A stretch of DNA of 38,134 bases from Deltaproteobacteria bacterium (GTDB lineage Bacteria; Desulfobacterota; Desulfarculia; Desulfarculales; Desulfarculaceae): assembly GCA_020444205.1 (NCBI GenBank), contig JAHLLJ010000024.1, forward strand, positions 1-38,134. The letters are read 5' to 3'. The first letter of the stretch is position 1, and every line of letters begins with the position of its first letter. Below are positions 7,302-15,306 of the stretch, piece after piece. Made by a program: the position numbers and the translations under genes. A model generated the notes under the pieces. It was not told where the DNA came from and made no database searches. It was given only the letters and a program-made list of their open reading frames with translations.

Positions 7302-8501
7302 ATGAGCAAGATTCGTGCTGACCATGTATTCACCTCTGAATCCGTTGGCGAGGGCCACCCGGATAAGGTTTGCGACCAGATCTCGGATGCGGTGCTCGAC
7401 GCATGCCTGGAAAAAGACCCCACAGCACGGGTGGCCTGCGAAACCGCGGTGGCTCATGACACCGTGGTCAACCTGGGAGAAATCACCTGCCACGGATGGA
7501 AAGACATTGACACCGAGGCCATAGCCCGCCAGGTGGTCAAGGACATAGGCTACAACAGCGAAGACCTTCTGTTTTGGGATAAATCCTTCAAGTATCTTTC
7601 TCGCCTGCACGGCCAGTCCCCGGACATCAGCCAGGGGGTCAGCGAGGGTGAAGGTCTGTACGAAGAGCAGGGCGCCGGCGACCAGGGCATGATGTTCGGT
7701 TATGCCACCAACGAAACCGCGGAGATGATGCCCGCGCCCATAGCCTTCAGCCACCGCCTGTTGCATCACCTGACCCTGCTACGCAAGGACGGCACCATCC
7801 CCTACCTGCGCCCGGACGCTAAAAGCCAGGTTTCGGTGCGTTACGTCAAAGGCCAACCCCGCGAGCTGACCTCGGTGGTCATCTCCCACCAAACCGAGGA
7901 CGTGGATCACGCCAAGATCAAAAAAGACCTGATCGCCGCCTCCAAGGATGTGCTGGAACCCACCGGGCTGTTGACCAAAAGGACCAAGTTCTACATCAAC
8001 CCCACCGGTGCCTTTGTACTGGGCGGCCCCTATGCCGACGCCGGCCTGACCGGCCGCAAGATCATCGTGGATACCTACGGTGGCGTGGGAGCCCACGGTG
8101 GCGGCGCCTTCTCGGGCAAGGATCCCTCCAAGGTAGATCGTTCGGCCGCTTATTACGCGCGCTACGCGGCCAAGACCATCGTGGACGCCGGCCTGGCCGA
8201 CCGCTGCGAGATTCAGGTCGCCTATGCTATAGGCGTGGCCGAACCTCTGTCCATCAACGTGGACACTTACGGCACCGGCAAGATGGAAGACGACGCACTG
8301 CAAAAGATCCTGGAATCGGATGCTGTTTTCGACTTCCGCCCCGCCGCCATCATTGACCAACTTAATCTTACCCAGCCCCGCGGCTGGTCCTATCAGCAGA
8401 CATCGGTGTACGGCCACTTCGGCCGCAACATCTTCCCCTGGGAACAGACCCAAAAGGCCCACAAGCTGGCCGAAATCGCCAACGTTAAGGATGCCGCATA
8501 A
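7302..8501 (+). CDS. metK: S-adenosylmethionine synthetase
   Basis: Makes SAM from methionine and ATP in the cytoplasm. The 399-residue protein shows the family landmarks: GEGHPDK (about 16-22) with the catalytic His, [12 protein letters not shown] (124-135), [16 protein letters not shown] (267-281, phosphate-binding loop) and the C-terminal GHFGR region. It is slightly longer than typical bacterial MetK (about 384). One departure stands out: the usual [13 protein letters not shown] is [13 protein letters not shown] (241-253), with Ala for a normally conserved Gly. As first gene of a betaine operon it probably supplies the three SAM per betaine, and could be a second, dedicated copy beside a housekeeping metK elsewhere; the latter is inference. 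ahcY begins 2 bases after its stop. Confidence 0.96.
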   Translation: MSKIRADHVFTSESVGEGHPDKVCDQISDAVLDACLEKDPTARVACETAVAHDTVVNLGEITCHGWKDIDTEAIARQVVKDIGYNSEDLLFWDKSFKYLSRLHGQSPDISQGVSEGEGLYEEQGAGDQGMMFGYATNETAEMMPAPIAFSHRLLHHLTLLRKDGTIPYLRPDAKSQVSVRYVKGQPRELTSVVISHQTEDVDHAKIKKDLIAASKDVLEPTGLLTKRTKFYINPTGAFVLGGPYADAGLTGRKIIVDTYGGVGAHGGGAFSGKDPSKVDRSAAYYARYAAKTIVDAGLADRCEIQVAYAIGVAEPLSINVDTYGTGKMEDDALQKILESDAVFDFRPAAIIDQLNLTQPRGWSYQQTSVYGHFGRNIFPWEQTQKAHKLAEIANVKDAA

Positions 8502-8503
8502 CC

Positions 8504-9958
8504 ATGAGTGCCAAAACAGCCCAAAACATGTTGAATGATCAAGCAGCCTTATCGGCAGCCGCCGGCGACTATAAAGTAGCCGATATCGGCCTTGCCGGCT
8601 GGGGCCGGCGGGAGATCGAAATCGCGGAAAAAGAAATGCCCGGCCTCATGGCCACCCGCGAAAAATACGGCGCGGACAAGCCTCTGGCCGGGGCGCGCAT
8701 TTCCGGCTCCCTGCACATGACCATTCAGACCGCCGTGCTCATCGAGACCTTGGTGGCCTTGGGGGCTCAGGTGCGCTGGGCTTCGTGCAACATCTACTCC
8801 ACCCAGGACCATGCCGCCGCGGCCATAGCCGAGGCTGGTGTGCCGGTGTACGCCTGGAAGGGCGAGACCCTGGAAGAGTACTGGTGGTGCACCAAGCAGG
8901 CGCTCACCTTCCCCGGTGGCCAAGGGCCCAACCTGGTGGTGGACGACGGCGGCGACGCCACCCTGCTAATCCACCGGGGCCATTCCGCGGAGGATGATCC
9001 GGCCATCTTGGACGAGCCCACCGACAACAAGGAGTTCAAGATAGTCAACGACACCCTCAAGCAGGCGTTGGCCGAGGACAACGGTTTCTGGCACCGGGTG
9101 GTCAAGGACTGGAAGGGGGTCAGCGAGGAGACCACCACCGGGGTGCATCGTCTATATCAGATGCAAAGCCGGGGCGAGCTTCTGGTGCCGGCCATCAACG
9201 TCAACGACTCGGTAACCAAGAGCAAGTTCGACAACATCTACGGCTGCCGGGAGTCGCTGGTGGACGGCATCAAGCGGGCTACCGACGTGATGGTGGCCGG
9301 CAAGACGGCCATGGTTTGCGGCTATGGTGACGTGGGTAAGGGCTCGGCCGAAGCCTTGGCCAGTCACAAGGCCCGGGTGATGATCAGCGAGGTGGACCCC
9401 ATCTGCGCCCTGCAGGCGCTGATGGCCGGCTACAAGGTGGTGACCATGGACGATGCCCTGGCCGAGGCCGACATCTTCGTGACCACCACCGGCAACTGCG
9501 ACGTGATCACCGCCGAGCACATGGCCGGCATGAAGGACCAGGCCATCGTTTGCAATATCGGCCATTTTGACAACGAGATCCAGGTGGACCGCCTTAACCA
9601 GTGGCCCGGGGTCATCAAGACCAACATCAAGCCCCAGGTGGACAAGTTCACCTTTGAGGACGGCCACAGCATCTACCTTTTGGCCGACGGCAGGTTGGTC
9701 AACCTGGGCTGCGCCACCGGACATCCCAGCTTTGTGATGTCCAACTCCTTTACCAACCAGACCCTGGCGCAGATAGACCTGTGGACCAACCACCACGAAA
9801 TCAGCGTCACCACCCTGTCCAAGGAGTTGGATGAAGAGGTGGCCAGGCTGCACCTGGACAAGCTGGGCGCCAAACTGACCAAGCTCAAACCGGAACAGGC
9901 CGAATACATCGGGGTGCCCGTGGATGGCCCCTTCAAGCCTGAGCATTACCGCTATTAG
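8504..9958 (+). CDS. ahcY: S-adenosylhomocysteine hydrolase
   Basis: Splits S-adenosylhomocysteine to homocysteine and adenosine using bound NAD+, removing the strong product inhibitor of SAM methyltransferases. The 484-residue protein has the substrate region [17 protein letters not shown] near the N-terminus, the NAD-binding [10 protein letters not shown] (about 272-281), [10 protein letters not shown] and the canonical C-terminal tail ending KPEHYRY, whose Lys and Tyr touch NAD. It carries the extra segment of about 40 residues common in proteobacterial enzymes. ATG 8504 follows the metK stop by 2 bases with a distant AAGGA at 8487; an in-frame ATG at 8528 is a weaker alternative. Its place between metK and two methyltransferases completes a SAM-to-SAH-to-homocysteine sequence. 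Confidence 0.97.
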   Translation: MSAKTAQNMLNDQAALSAAAGDYKVADIGLAGWGRREIEIAEKEMPGLMATREKYGADKPLAGARISGSLHMTIQTAVLIETLVALGAQVRWASCNIYSTQDHAAAAIAEAGVPVYAWKGETLEEYWWCTKQALTFPGGQGPNLVVDDGGDATLLIHRGHSAEDDPAILDEPTDNKEFKIVNDTLKQALAEDNGFWHRVVKDWKGVSEETTTGVHRLYQMQSRGELLVPAINVNDSVTKSKFDNIYGCRESLVDGIKRATDVMVAGKTAMVCGYGDVGKGSAEALASHKARVMISEVDPICALQALMAGYKVVTMDDALAEADIFVTTTGNCDVITAEHMAGMKDQAIVCNIGHFDNEIQVDRLNQWPGVIKTNIKPQVDKFTFEDGHSIYLLADGRLVNLGCATGHPSFVMSNSFTNQTLAQIDLWTNHHEISVTTLSKELDEEVARLHLDKLGAKLTKLKPEQAEYIGVPVDGPFKPEHYRY

Positions 9959-9999
9959 TCTCGGCCATGAATACAGCTAACCCAAACGAGGAAAAAAAT

Positions 10000-10812
10000 A
10001 TGGCTTTTGCCACCAAACAGAATTTTGGTCTCAACCCGGTGGACGTTCGCGAAAGCGATCACTACCAGGATGAGTACGTAACCACTCTGGCCGACAAATG
10101 GGACGAACTTATCGATTGGAAAGCCAGGGCTGAAAGTGAAGGCGACTTTTTCATCCGCACCCTCAAGGAGCGCGGCGCCAAGAAAATTCTGGACGTGGCC
10201 ACCGGCACCGGCTTCCACTCCGTGCGTCTGCTCACCGAAGGCTTTGACGTAACCAGCGTGGACGGCAGCCCTCAGATGCTGGCCAAGGCCTTTGAGAATG
10301 CCAAGCGTCACGGCTTCATTCTCAATACCTGCTGCGCGGACTGGCGCTTTTTGAACCGCGACGTGCATGGCGAGTTTGACGCCATTATCTGCCTGGGTAA
10401 CTCCTTTACCCACCTGTTCAAGGAGAGGGACCGGCGCAAGGCCCTGGCCGAGTACTACGCCATGCTGGCTCACGACGGCGTGCTGATAATCGACCAGCGC
10501 AACTACGACGCCATGATCGACGACGGTTTCTCCTCCAAGCACAAGTACTACTATTGCGGCGACGGCGTAGTGGCCGAGCCCGAGCACGTGGACGAAGGCT
10601 TGGCCCGTTTCGTCTACCGGTTCAAGGACGGCACCGAGTTCTACTTGAACATGTGCCCCCTGCGCAAGGACTACCTCCGGCGTCTGCTGGGCGAGGTGGG
10701 CTTCCAGCGCATATCCACCTTTGGCGACTTCCAGGAGACCTACCGCGAGGACGATCCGGACTTCTTCGTGCACGTGGCTGAAAAAGAATTCATCGAGGAG
10801 ACCGAGCAGTAG
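10000..10812 (+). CDS. gsmt: Glycine/sarcosine N-methyltransferase
   Basis: Methylates glycine to sarcosine and sarcosine to dimethylglycine with SAM, the first two steps of de novo betaine synthesis. The sequence closely follows, from memory, the Halorhodospira-type enzyme: DHYQDEYV near residue 20, DKWDELIDW, SAM motif I ILDVATGTGFHSVRL (63-77), ICLGNSFTHLF and DQRNYD, ending in FFVHVAEKEF. I place the start at ATG 10000, preceded by GAGG 8 bases upstream, because this aligns with the family N-terminus. An upstream in-frame ATG at 9967 would add 11 residues but has no ribosome-binding site. The next methyltransferase starts 2 bases after the stop. Members of this family are soluble and often salt-tolerant. 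Confidence 0.95.
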   Translation: MAFATKQNFGLNPVDVRESDHYQDEYVTTLADKWDELIDWKARAESEGDFFIRTLKERGAKKILDVATGTGFHSVRLLTEGFDVTSVDGSPQMLAKAFENAKRHGFILNTCCADWRFLNRDVHGEFDAIICLGNSFTHLFKERDRRKALAEYYAMLAHDGVLIIDQRNYDAMIDDGFSSKHKYYYCGDGVVAEPEHVDEGLARFVYRFKDGTEFYLNMCPLRKDYLRRLLGEVGFQRISTFGDFQETYREDDPDFFVHVAEKEFIEETEQ

Positions 10813-10814
10813 AT

Positions 10815-11654
10815 ATGGAGCAGACCGACAATAGCGGTGCGGTAGACGTTGCCCGCGAATACTACAACAGCGGCGACGCCGATAACTTTTACTACTCCAT
10901 CTGGGGCGGCGAGGACATCCACATCGGGCTTTACCGGGACCCGGATGAGGACATCGCCACGGCCAGCCGGCGCACGGTGCTGACCATGGCCTCGCGCCTG
11001 GACGATATAGGCGAAAACACCCGAGTGCTGGACCTGGGTGCCGGTTTTGGCGGGGCCGCCCGCTGGCTGGCCCAAAATTTCGGCTGCCGGGTCACCGCCC
11101 TGAACCTTTCGGAGGTACAAAACCAGCGCGACCGCCAGATGAACCAGGAGCAGGGTTTGGACCACCTGGTCGAGGTGGTTGACGCCAGGTTTGAGGACGT
11201 TCCCCGCCCGGACAACAGCTACGACGTCATCTGGTCCCAGGATGCCATCCTGCACAGCCCCGACCGCACTAGAGTCATGGATGAGGTGCGTCGTGTGCTC
11301 AAGCCGGGGGGGCAGTTCGTTTTCACCGATCCCATGGCTGCCGATGACTGCCCTGAAGAGGTGCTGCAGCCCATCCTGGACCGTATCCATCTGGATAACC
11401 TGGGGTCGCCGGGCTTTTACCAGCAGACCCTGGGCGAACGTGGATTCCAGGACCGTGGCTTTGACGACCATACTGAACAATTGGTCACTCACTACAGCCG
11501 GGTGCTTCAGGAAACCGAAAAACGCCAGGATGAACTGCTGGAGACGGTCAGCCAAGAGTACATCGACAATATGAAAAAGGGGCTGAGGCACTGGGCCGAC
11601 GGCGGTCAAAAAGGCTACCTGGCCTGGGGCATCTTCAGCTACAAGGCTGCCTAA
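10815..11654 (+). CDS. sdmt: Sarcosine/dimethylglycine N-methyltransferase
   Basis: Completes betaine synthesis by methylating sarcosine and dimethylglycine to glycine betaine. The 279-residue protein has the family start AREYYNSGDADNFYYSIWGG, IHIGLY (35-40), SAM motif I VLDLGAGFGG (71-80), SQDAILHSPDR, FTDPMAADDCPEEVLQPILD and the C-terminal block GYLAWGIFSYKA. All match the Halorhodospira/Actinopolyspora-type SDMT rather than a generic class I methyltransferase. It is the last gene of the operon and is followed 25 bases later by a strong hairpin terminator. Together with gsmt it defines the glycine-methylation route, as opposed to choline oxidation. Confidence 0.95.
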   Translation: MEQTDNSGAVDVAREYYNSGDADNFYYSIWGGEDIHIGLYRDPDEDIATASRRTVLTMASRLDDIGENTRVLDLGAGFGGAARWLAQNFGCRVTALNLSEVQNQRDRQMNQEQGLDHLVEVVDARFEDVPRPDNSYDVIWSQDAILHSPDRTRVMDEVRRVLKPGGQFVFTDPMAADDCPEEVLQPILDRIHLDNLGSPGFYQQTLGERGFQDRGFDDHTEQLVTHYSRVLQETEKRQDELLETVSQEYIDNMKKGLRHWADGGQKGYLAWGIFSYKAA

Positions 11655-11679
11655 CCAGCGGGACAACGTGACAGGTAAT

Positions 11680-11710
11680 ATTGGGCCGGCCATGGGGCCG
11701 GCCCAATTTA
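11680..11710 (+). terminator. Rho-independent terminator of the betaine operon
   Basis: ATTGGGCCGGCC (11680-11691) pairs perfectly with GGCCGGCCCAAT (11696-11707) around a 4-base loop, followed by TTATTA. The 12-bp GC-rich stem right after sdmt ends the operon. The U-tract is short, so efficiency may rest mainly on the stem. Confidence 0.75.
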
Positions 11711-12038
11711 TTAACGTCACCATGTGTGAAGCACGGGGTGGATTTATCTGAAGGGGTGGTTTTGATTTTTACTTTGCAGTCTTCACTAAAAATTATTTAC
11801 TTAAAGTAGTGCCGTGCCACCAGGGAGGGTAAAGCTTCAACACCTGGTCTATGCACAAGGTAGCTGCCCGGGTGTGGCGGCCATGGCCGCACGAAAATAA
11901 GATATTTTAGCTGCAAGAATGCCTAATGTTCGTACCTTCGATGGGCTGGCTTGAGCACCACGGCAAAGGCGAGAATTATGCGGCCCGGTTTGTATATACC
12001 GCCTTTTAAAAACGCGGTGATTTGCAAAGTAATATAGG
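11711..12038. other. Convergent intergenic region between sdmt and the TolC-like gene
   Basis: No gene is supported. A 14-bp palindrome, GCGGCCATGGCCGC (11877-11890), and a hairpin-forming segment at 12000-12021 (ACCGC with GCGGT arms around an A/T core), close to the TolC-like stop, are the only structures seen. Neither has a proper T-tract for either strand, though the latter may help end the minus-strand transcript. Confidence 0.4.
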
Positions 12039-13421
12039 CTACTGGTTTCCCTCGGTCTCGAAGCTGCCGCCCAGGGCCAGGTGCAGCTTGACGCGGTTGT
12101 CCAAAACCTGGCGCCGCAGATCCAGCAAGGCGATTTCCGCTCCTGTCCAGCGGCTCTGTAGCTGCAAGACCTCAAACATATCCACCTTGCCCACATCGTA
12201 TTGGATCTTTGACAACTCATAGGCCTTGCGGTCCTCCACGTCCGCTTCGGCCAGATATTTTTCGCGCTGGGCCAGCAGCTTATCATTGGCCAGGGCGTTT
12301 TCCACTTCCTTGAAGGCATTCAGGGCGGCGGCCCCATAGGCGCTGACCGCCTCTTTTTGGGCGGCGGTGGCCTGGGCCATTTGCGCCTCGATTTTGCCGC
12401 CGGTGTAAAGGGGGGCGAAGATGCCCGCGGCCAGACCGGCGATGGCCTGGCCCAGACCGGAGACTCCGCCCGCGCCTTGGATGACGAAACGCGGCAGGCG
12501 CAAGAGCTTGGAGCCTTTTTCCGCGTAAAAGGCAGCGGCCACGCGGTCCTGGGCCGCGATCAAATCAGGCCGGCGGCTGAGCATGGACGAAGGCATGCCC
12601 ACCGGTATGGGGGGAAGGTTGGTGTCGAGCTTGTTCACCGATTTGATGGAAGCCTGGGGATAGCGCCCCAAAAGGACTTCCAGGCTACGCGCCGCCTCCT
12701 GGCGGGCGATTTCCGCCTTGGCGGCGACCGCCTTGGCCGAAGCCAGTTGGGCGCGTATCTGGTGCACGTCCTGCATGGAGACCTTACCGATAAGCTCCCT
12801 TTGCTTGACAATGGCGGACATGCGCTCCAACAGCTTGACCACTTCACCCAGGAAGTTGACCTGCATTTGGGTTTCGCAAACCAGGAACCAGGCCCTGGCC
12901 ACGGCGGCGGCCAGGGATTGGCGGGCAAACTCATAATCCGCCTTTATGGCCTCGGTGGACTCTTCGGAGGCGCGCACCCCCAGCCGCATGCGGCCCCACA
13001 CGTCCGCCTCCCAGGAGACACCGACTCCCAGGCCCTCGGGCCGGGAAGACCAATCAGACCTAGTGGTCTGGGAGAGCTGGGCGCCCAAACCCACCGTGGG
13101 CTTGAGAGAGGCCCTAGCCTGGGCGGTAACGGCCTCGGCTTGCTCTACCCGGGATGCCGCGGCTTGGAGATTGGGGTTTTGGCGCATGGCCTCGTCCACC
13201 AGCTTGTCCAGCACCGGGTCGTGGAAGTTTTTCAGCCATCCGTCTTGCACTTGGCCGGTGTCCTCAACCGGCGAGGACCATTTGGCGCGGCCGCTTGTCT
13301 TATCCGGGGCGACCTGGGCCGTGGCCTGTTCGTGGGTATAGGTCTTGGCGCAGGAGGCCATGACGCACATGGCCGCCGCGAGCACCAGGCATGACAGGGC
13401 TGATAAAGACAATCTAGGCAT
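12039..13421 (-). CDS. TolC/OprM-family outer-membrane efflux lipoprotein
   Basis: An outer-membrane channel of the NodT/OprM type, 460 residues. The N-terminal hydrophobic segment ends in a lipobox-like VMASC (Cys 24), so the mature protein is probably a lipoprotein. Two OEP repeats follow, with WLKNFHDPVLDKLVDEAM and NPNLQAAASRVEQAEA at the start of the first, the RRPDLIAAQDRVAAAFYAEK turn in the middle, and KVDMFEVLQLQSRW near the end of the second, all typical of the family. Its ATG overlaps the stop of the membrane-fusion gene by one base (TAATG), so the two are translationally coupled. It would give the yiaVW-type pair an exit duct across the outer membrane. Confidence 0.9.
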   Translation of the reverse strand: MPRLSLSALSCLVLAAAMCVMASCAKTYTHEQATAQVAPDKTSGRAKWSSPVEDTGQVQDGWLKNFHDPVLDKLVDEAMRQNPNLQAAASRVEQAEAVTAQARASLKPTVGLGAQLSQTTRSDWSSRPEGLGVGVSWEADVWGRMRLGVRASEESTEAIKADYEFARQSLAAAVARAWFLVCETQMQVNFLGEVVKLLERMSAIVKQRELIGKVSMQDVHQIRAQLASAKAVAAKAEIARQEAARSLEVLLGRYPQASIKSVNKLDTNLPPIPVGMPSSMLSRRPDLIAAQDRVAAAFYAEKGSKLLRLPRFVIQGAGGVSGLGQAIAGLAAGIFAPLYTGGKIEAQMAQATAAQKEAVSAYGAAALNAFKEVENALANDKLLAQREKYLAEADVEDRKAYELSKIQYDVGKVDMFEVLQLQSRWTGAEIALLDLRRQVLDNRVKLHLALGGSFETEGNQ

Positions 13422-14374
13422 TACAGCATCTCAAAGCAGACGATGTTTTCCCAGCTGAGCATGCGCAACAGCACCTGGCGCACAATGCTCAGAGACTCCA
13501 GGGTGTGGCTGTAAACAGCCACGTTGGCGCTGCTTCCCAGGGGAAGGTTGTAGGCGCTCATGTCATCGGTGATGTCGATGAAAACCGGCACCCGGCTGGC
13601 GGGAATGTCTTCACCCACCGTGATCAGGTTGCCCGAGGGCTGCAGCTGACCTTCGGCCATGGCGTTGAGCACGGTGGTAACCTTGCCGCGAAACACCCTT
13701 CCCGGCAGGGCCGGAAAGATAACCTCGGCGGTCGCGCCCACCTTGATGTTTTGCAGCGGATTTTGCTTGAACCCCGCCACCAAAAGAGGCTCCTCGGAAT
13801 GGATGAAGGTCATCACCGGGCGCAAGGGCAGGGGCACGGCCATCATGCCCGGCCTGAGCCGCACCTGGGTAACCCAGCCGTCAGTGGGCGCGCGCACCAC
13901 GGTGCTTTGCAAATCAAAGTTGGCCTTGTCCAACTGCGCTTTGATACTGCCCACTTCGCGGCGGTATTTTTCAACATCGTACATACTGCCGGCGGAGTGC
14001 TTGGCCAGCTTCTCGGACTCGGCCAGCCTGCGCTCGGCCAGGACCAGACGGGATTTAAGCTCATCCACCTTGGCCTGATAAGGCGTGGGGTCAATGGTGA
14101 AAAGCTTGTCTCCGGCCTTGAGGGGGGTGTTGGATTGGGCATGCATCTTTATGACCTTGCCCCGCACCTGGGGCATGATGGGCGTGGTCTGGAAATAGAT
14201 GCGCGCCTCTTTGGTAAAGGGGTGGTAATAGGCCATGGACAGAAATATCCCGCCAACCACGAAAACCCCGCCAACCACCGCGGTGGTTACGGTCCATTTG
14301 TTGGCCGGTATTTTAAATATACGAAAGGCCGCGAATACCAGAGCCGCATAGGTGAGTTCAATGAGGATATCCAT
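13421..14374 (-). CDS. yiaV: YiaV-like HlyD-family membrane fusion protein
   Basis: A periplasmic adaptor of 317 residues, anchored by one or two N-terminal membrane segments (about 3-20 and 28-48). It has the split biotinyl-lipoyl-like halves (IMPQVRGKVIKMHAQSNTPLKAGDKLFTID and VVRAPTDGWVTQVRLRPG) around an alpha-helical hairpin at about 100-160, then a beta-barrel domain. In Escherichia coli the homologous YiaV is encoded next to YiaW, as here; the exact substrate is not established. Its stop overlaps the ATG of the TolC-like gene and it starts 1 base after the YiaW-like gene. No transporter of the MFS, RND or ABC type is linked. Confidence 0.85.
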   Translation of the reverse strand: MDILIELTYAALVFAAFRIFKIPANKWTVTTAVVGGVFVVGGIFLSMAYYHPFTKEARIYFQTTPIMPQVRGKVIKMHAQSNTPLKAGDKLFTIDPTPYQAKVDELKSRLVLAERRLAESEKLAKHSAGSMYDVEKYRREVGSIKAQLDKANFDLQSTVVRAPTDGWVTQVRLRPGMMAVPLPLRPVMTFIHSEEPLLVAGFKQNPLQNIKVGATAEVIFPALPGRVFRGKVTTVLNAMAEGQLQPSGNLITVGEDIPASRVPVFIDITDDMSAYNLPLGSSANVAVYSHTLESLSIVRQVLLRMLSWENIVCFEML

Positions 14375-14375
14375 A

Positions 14376-14720
14376 TCAATCCTCCTTTCTCACCGGTTTT
14401 CGCGCGGCATCCCCCGTAGCTGACGCTTCCAATTTTTCACCGGCAATTTCGCGTTCTTTTTCAACAAATTCCTTGTCCTGGGGCAAGTCCGGCTTGTGCA
14501 TCATGGCCCAAATCCACAGCAGGGGCCAGATCACGTGAAGCAGAAACAGGCTGATCCAGCCCGCCACGTGTATGGCGTCCTGGTGAGGATGATTGCGTTT
14601 TTGGGCGATGCGGTGGGGTATGTCGTGAATGTAAATGATGCCGTAGACGATCATGAGAAAGACAAAGATGATCAAGCTTGCCGCAAAGATATTGAGTGCC
14701 TGTGAATGTGTATCGACCAT
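14376..14720 (-). CDS. yiaW: YiaW-like inner-membrane protein (DUF3302)
   Basis: A 114-residue membrane protein with two predicted membrane segments (about 8-30 and 52-73). The stretch GIIYIHDIPHRIAQKRNHPH, followed by DAIHVAGWISLFLLHVIWPLLWIWA, is the DUF3302 signature and matches Escherichia coli YiaW closely. Function is unknown; genes of this family are regularly paired with yiaV-type HlyD proteins. It is the first gene of a three-gene minus-strand operon (spacing 1 base, then a 1-base overlap). AGGGGG lies 8 bases upstream of the ATG. Confidence 0.88.
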   Translation of the reverse strand: MVDTHSQALNIFAASLIIFVFLMIVYGIIYIHDIPHRIAQKRNHPHQDAIHVAGWISLFLLHVIWPLLWIWAMMHKPDLPQDKEFVEKEREIAGEKLEASATGDAARKPVRKED

Positions 14721-14878
14721 GCATTCAACCCCCTGGTTAGGCCTGCTTCAATTTATTTCAAATTTACCCCACATTACACAGGTGATTACTCTACCGCAAT
14801 AAATTAAAAAGATACGGCGATGGTTGTTGGTTTGGCTTTGTCCCATGGTTAGCCGGTGCAGAGGTTTCCCCCAGAAAA

Positions 14879-14909
14879 GGGGAGGCCGGGAAAAGAGGCT
14901 TTCCGCCCC
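14879..14909. other. GC-rich hairpin in the yiaW-mop intergenic region
   Basis: GGGG (14879-14882) pairs with CCCC (14906-14909), and CGGGAAA (14887-14893) pairs with TTTCCG (14900-14905) with one bulged G and a 6-nt loop. No T-run follows. It directly precedes the Fur-like palindrome. Purpose unknown; a short antisense or leader RNA is possible. Confidence 0.3.
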
Positions 14910-14912
14910 AAC

Positions 14913-14931
14913 CGTAATGATAATTATCAGC
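14913..14931. promoter_or_regulatory. Fur-box-like palindrome
   Basis: The perfect 12-bp palindrome TGATAATTATCA (14918-14929) lies in a 19-bp window that matches the classical Fur consensus (three GATAAT-type hexamers) at 14 positions by my count. It lies between yiaW (starts 14720, minus) and mop (15307, plus), so it could act on either. An iron-dependent regulator is plausible for an iron-sulfur enzyme operon, but this is inference. Confidence 0.4.
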
Positions 14932-14970
14932 TGTTCGCCAAAACTCGGCTTGACTTTGGCGCGGACACGA

Positions 14971-15008
14971 GGTCACCATGTCATTAATCACATATGTCAG
15001 ATATGTCA
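14971..15008 (+). promoter_or_regulatory. Direct repeats of ATGTCA upstream of mop, candidate regulator-binding array
   Basis: ATGTCA occurs at 14978-14983, 14994-14999 and 15003-15008; the last two are within exact ATATGTCA octamers 9 bp apart. A related GGTCA (14971-14975) gives TCA steps of 8, 16 and 9 bp. A TTGACT (14950-14955) lies just upstream and may be a -35 box. Regular same-orientation repeats near a promoter suggest cooperative binding by a regulator. For a Mo enzyme a molybdate- or tungstate-responsive factor is one option; I cannot name it from sequence. Confidence 0.4.
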
Positions 15009-15131
15009 TATAGTTCGGTCTAGGCCGGGCTAGGCGCACCTACCCGCATCATTGAAAAAGGCTCTGGTGCTGATGACGATCCTCAAATTCAACCGCGTGA
15101 CCTATCGGCCGGTGTCTGACAAGGGGGGATC

Positions 15132-15149
15132 GCGGCCTGTGAGGGCCGC
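15132..15149 (+). other. Leader hairpin upstream of mop
   Basis: GCGGCC (15132-15137) and GGCCGC (15144-15149) form a perfect stem with loop TGTGAG, probably inside the mop 5' untranslated region. No T-run follows. Confidence 0.35.
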
Positions 15150-15219
15150 TCCAAGATTCTCAGCGGGGGCATCTCAGAACAAATTCAACCAGCCCGCCTC
15201 AAAAACCACCATGGCTTAT

Positions 15220-15256
15220 CCGCGCCTGGCATCCGGTCACAAAAGGCCCGGCGCGG
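15220..15256 (+). other. Second leader hairpin, close to the mop ribosome-binding site
   Basis: CCGCGCC (15220-15226) pairs perfectly with GGCGCGG (15250-15256). It ends about 40 bases before the mop ribosome-binding site, a distance at which folding could affect translation or mRNA life. A molybdenum-cofactor riboswitch was considered but not supported by recognisable consensus blocks. Confidence 0.35.
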
Positions 15257-15306
15257 AGGGGAGACCAAACCAGTAGAGACCCATACCTGACCAAAGGGGG
15301 AGACAG

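Larger units (their letters stand above)
14721..15306. other. Divergent control region between yiaW and mop
   Basis: A 586-bp region without a credible gene; a 74-codon frame at 15052-15276 uses TTG and has no family features. It holds a hairpin (14879-14909), a Fur-like palindrome (14913-14931), ATGTCA direct repeats (14971-15008), and two leader hairpins (15132-15149, 15220-15256) before the mop ribosome-binding site GGGGGAG at about 15296. Confidence 0.5.

Noticed and set aside
7779-8462. Long antisense frames over metK, ahcY, mop and the methyltransferases
   Set aside because: GC-rich third positions leave the antisense strand open; the sequences are low-complexity (His, Gly, Val) with no family features.
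11877-11890. GCGGCCATGGCCGC palindrome as terminator of the TolC-like gene
   Set aside because: It lies about 150 bases past the stop and has no T-run on either strand.
15052-15276. Small 74-codon gene before mop
   Set aside because: TTG start, no ribosome-binding site, no recognisable family, and it covers leader hairpins.
14860-15306. Molybdenum-cofactor riboswitch upstream of mop
   Set aside because: Several hairpins are present and some short blocks on the minus strand recall the Moco RNA, but I cannot fit the full consensus on the coding strand. An Infernal search with the Rfam Moco model on both strands would decide.
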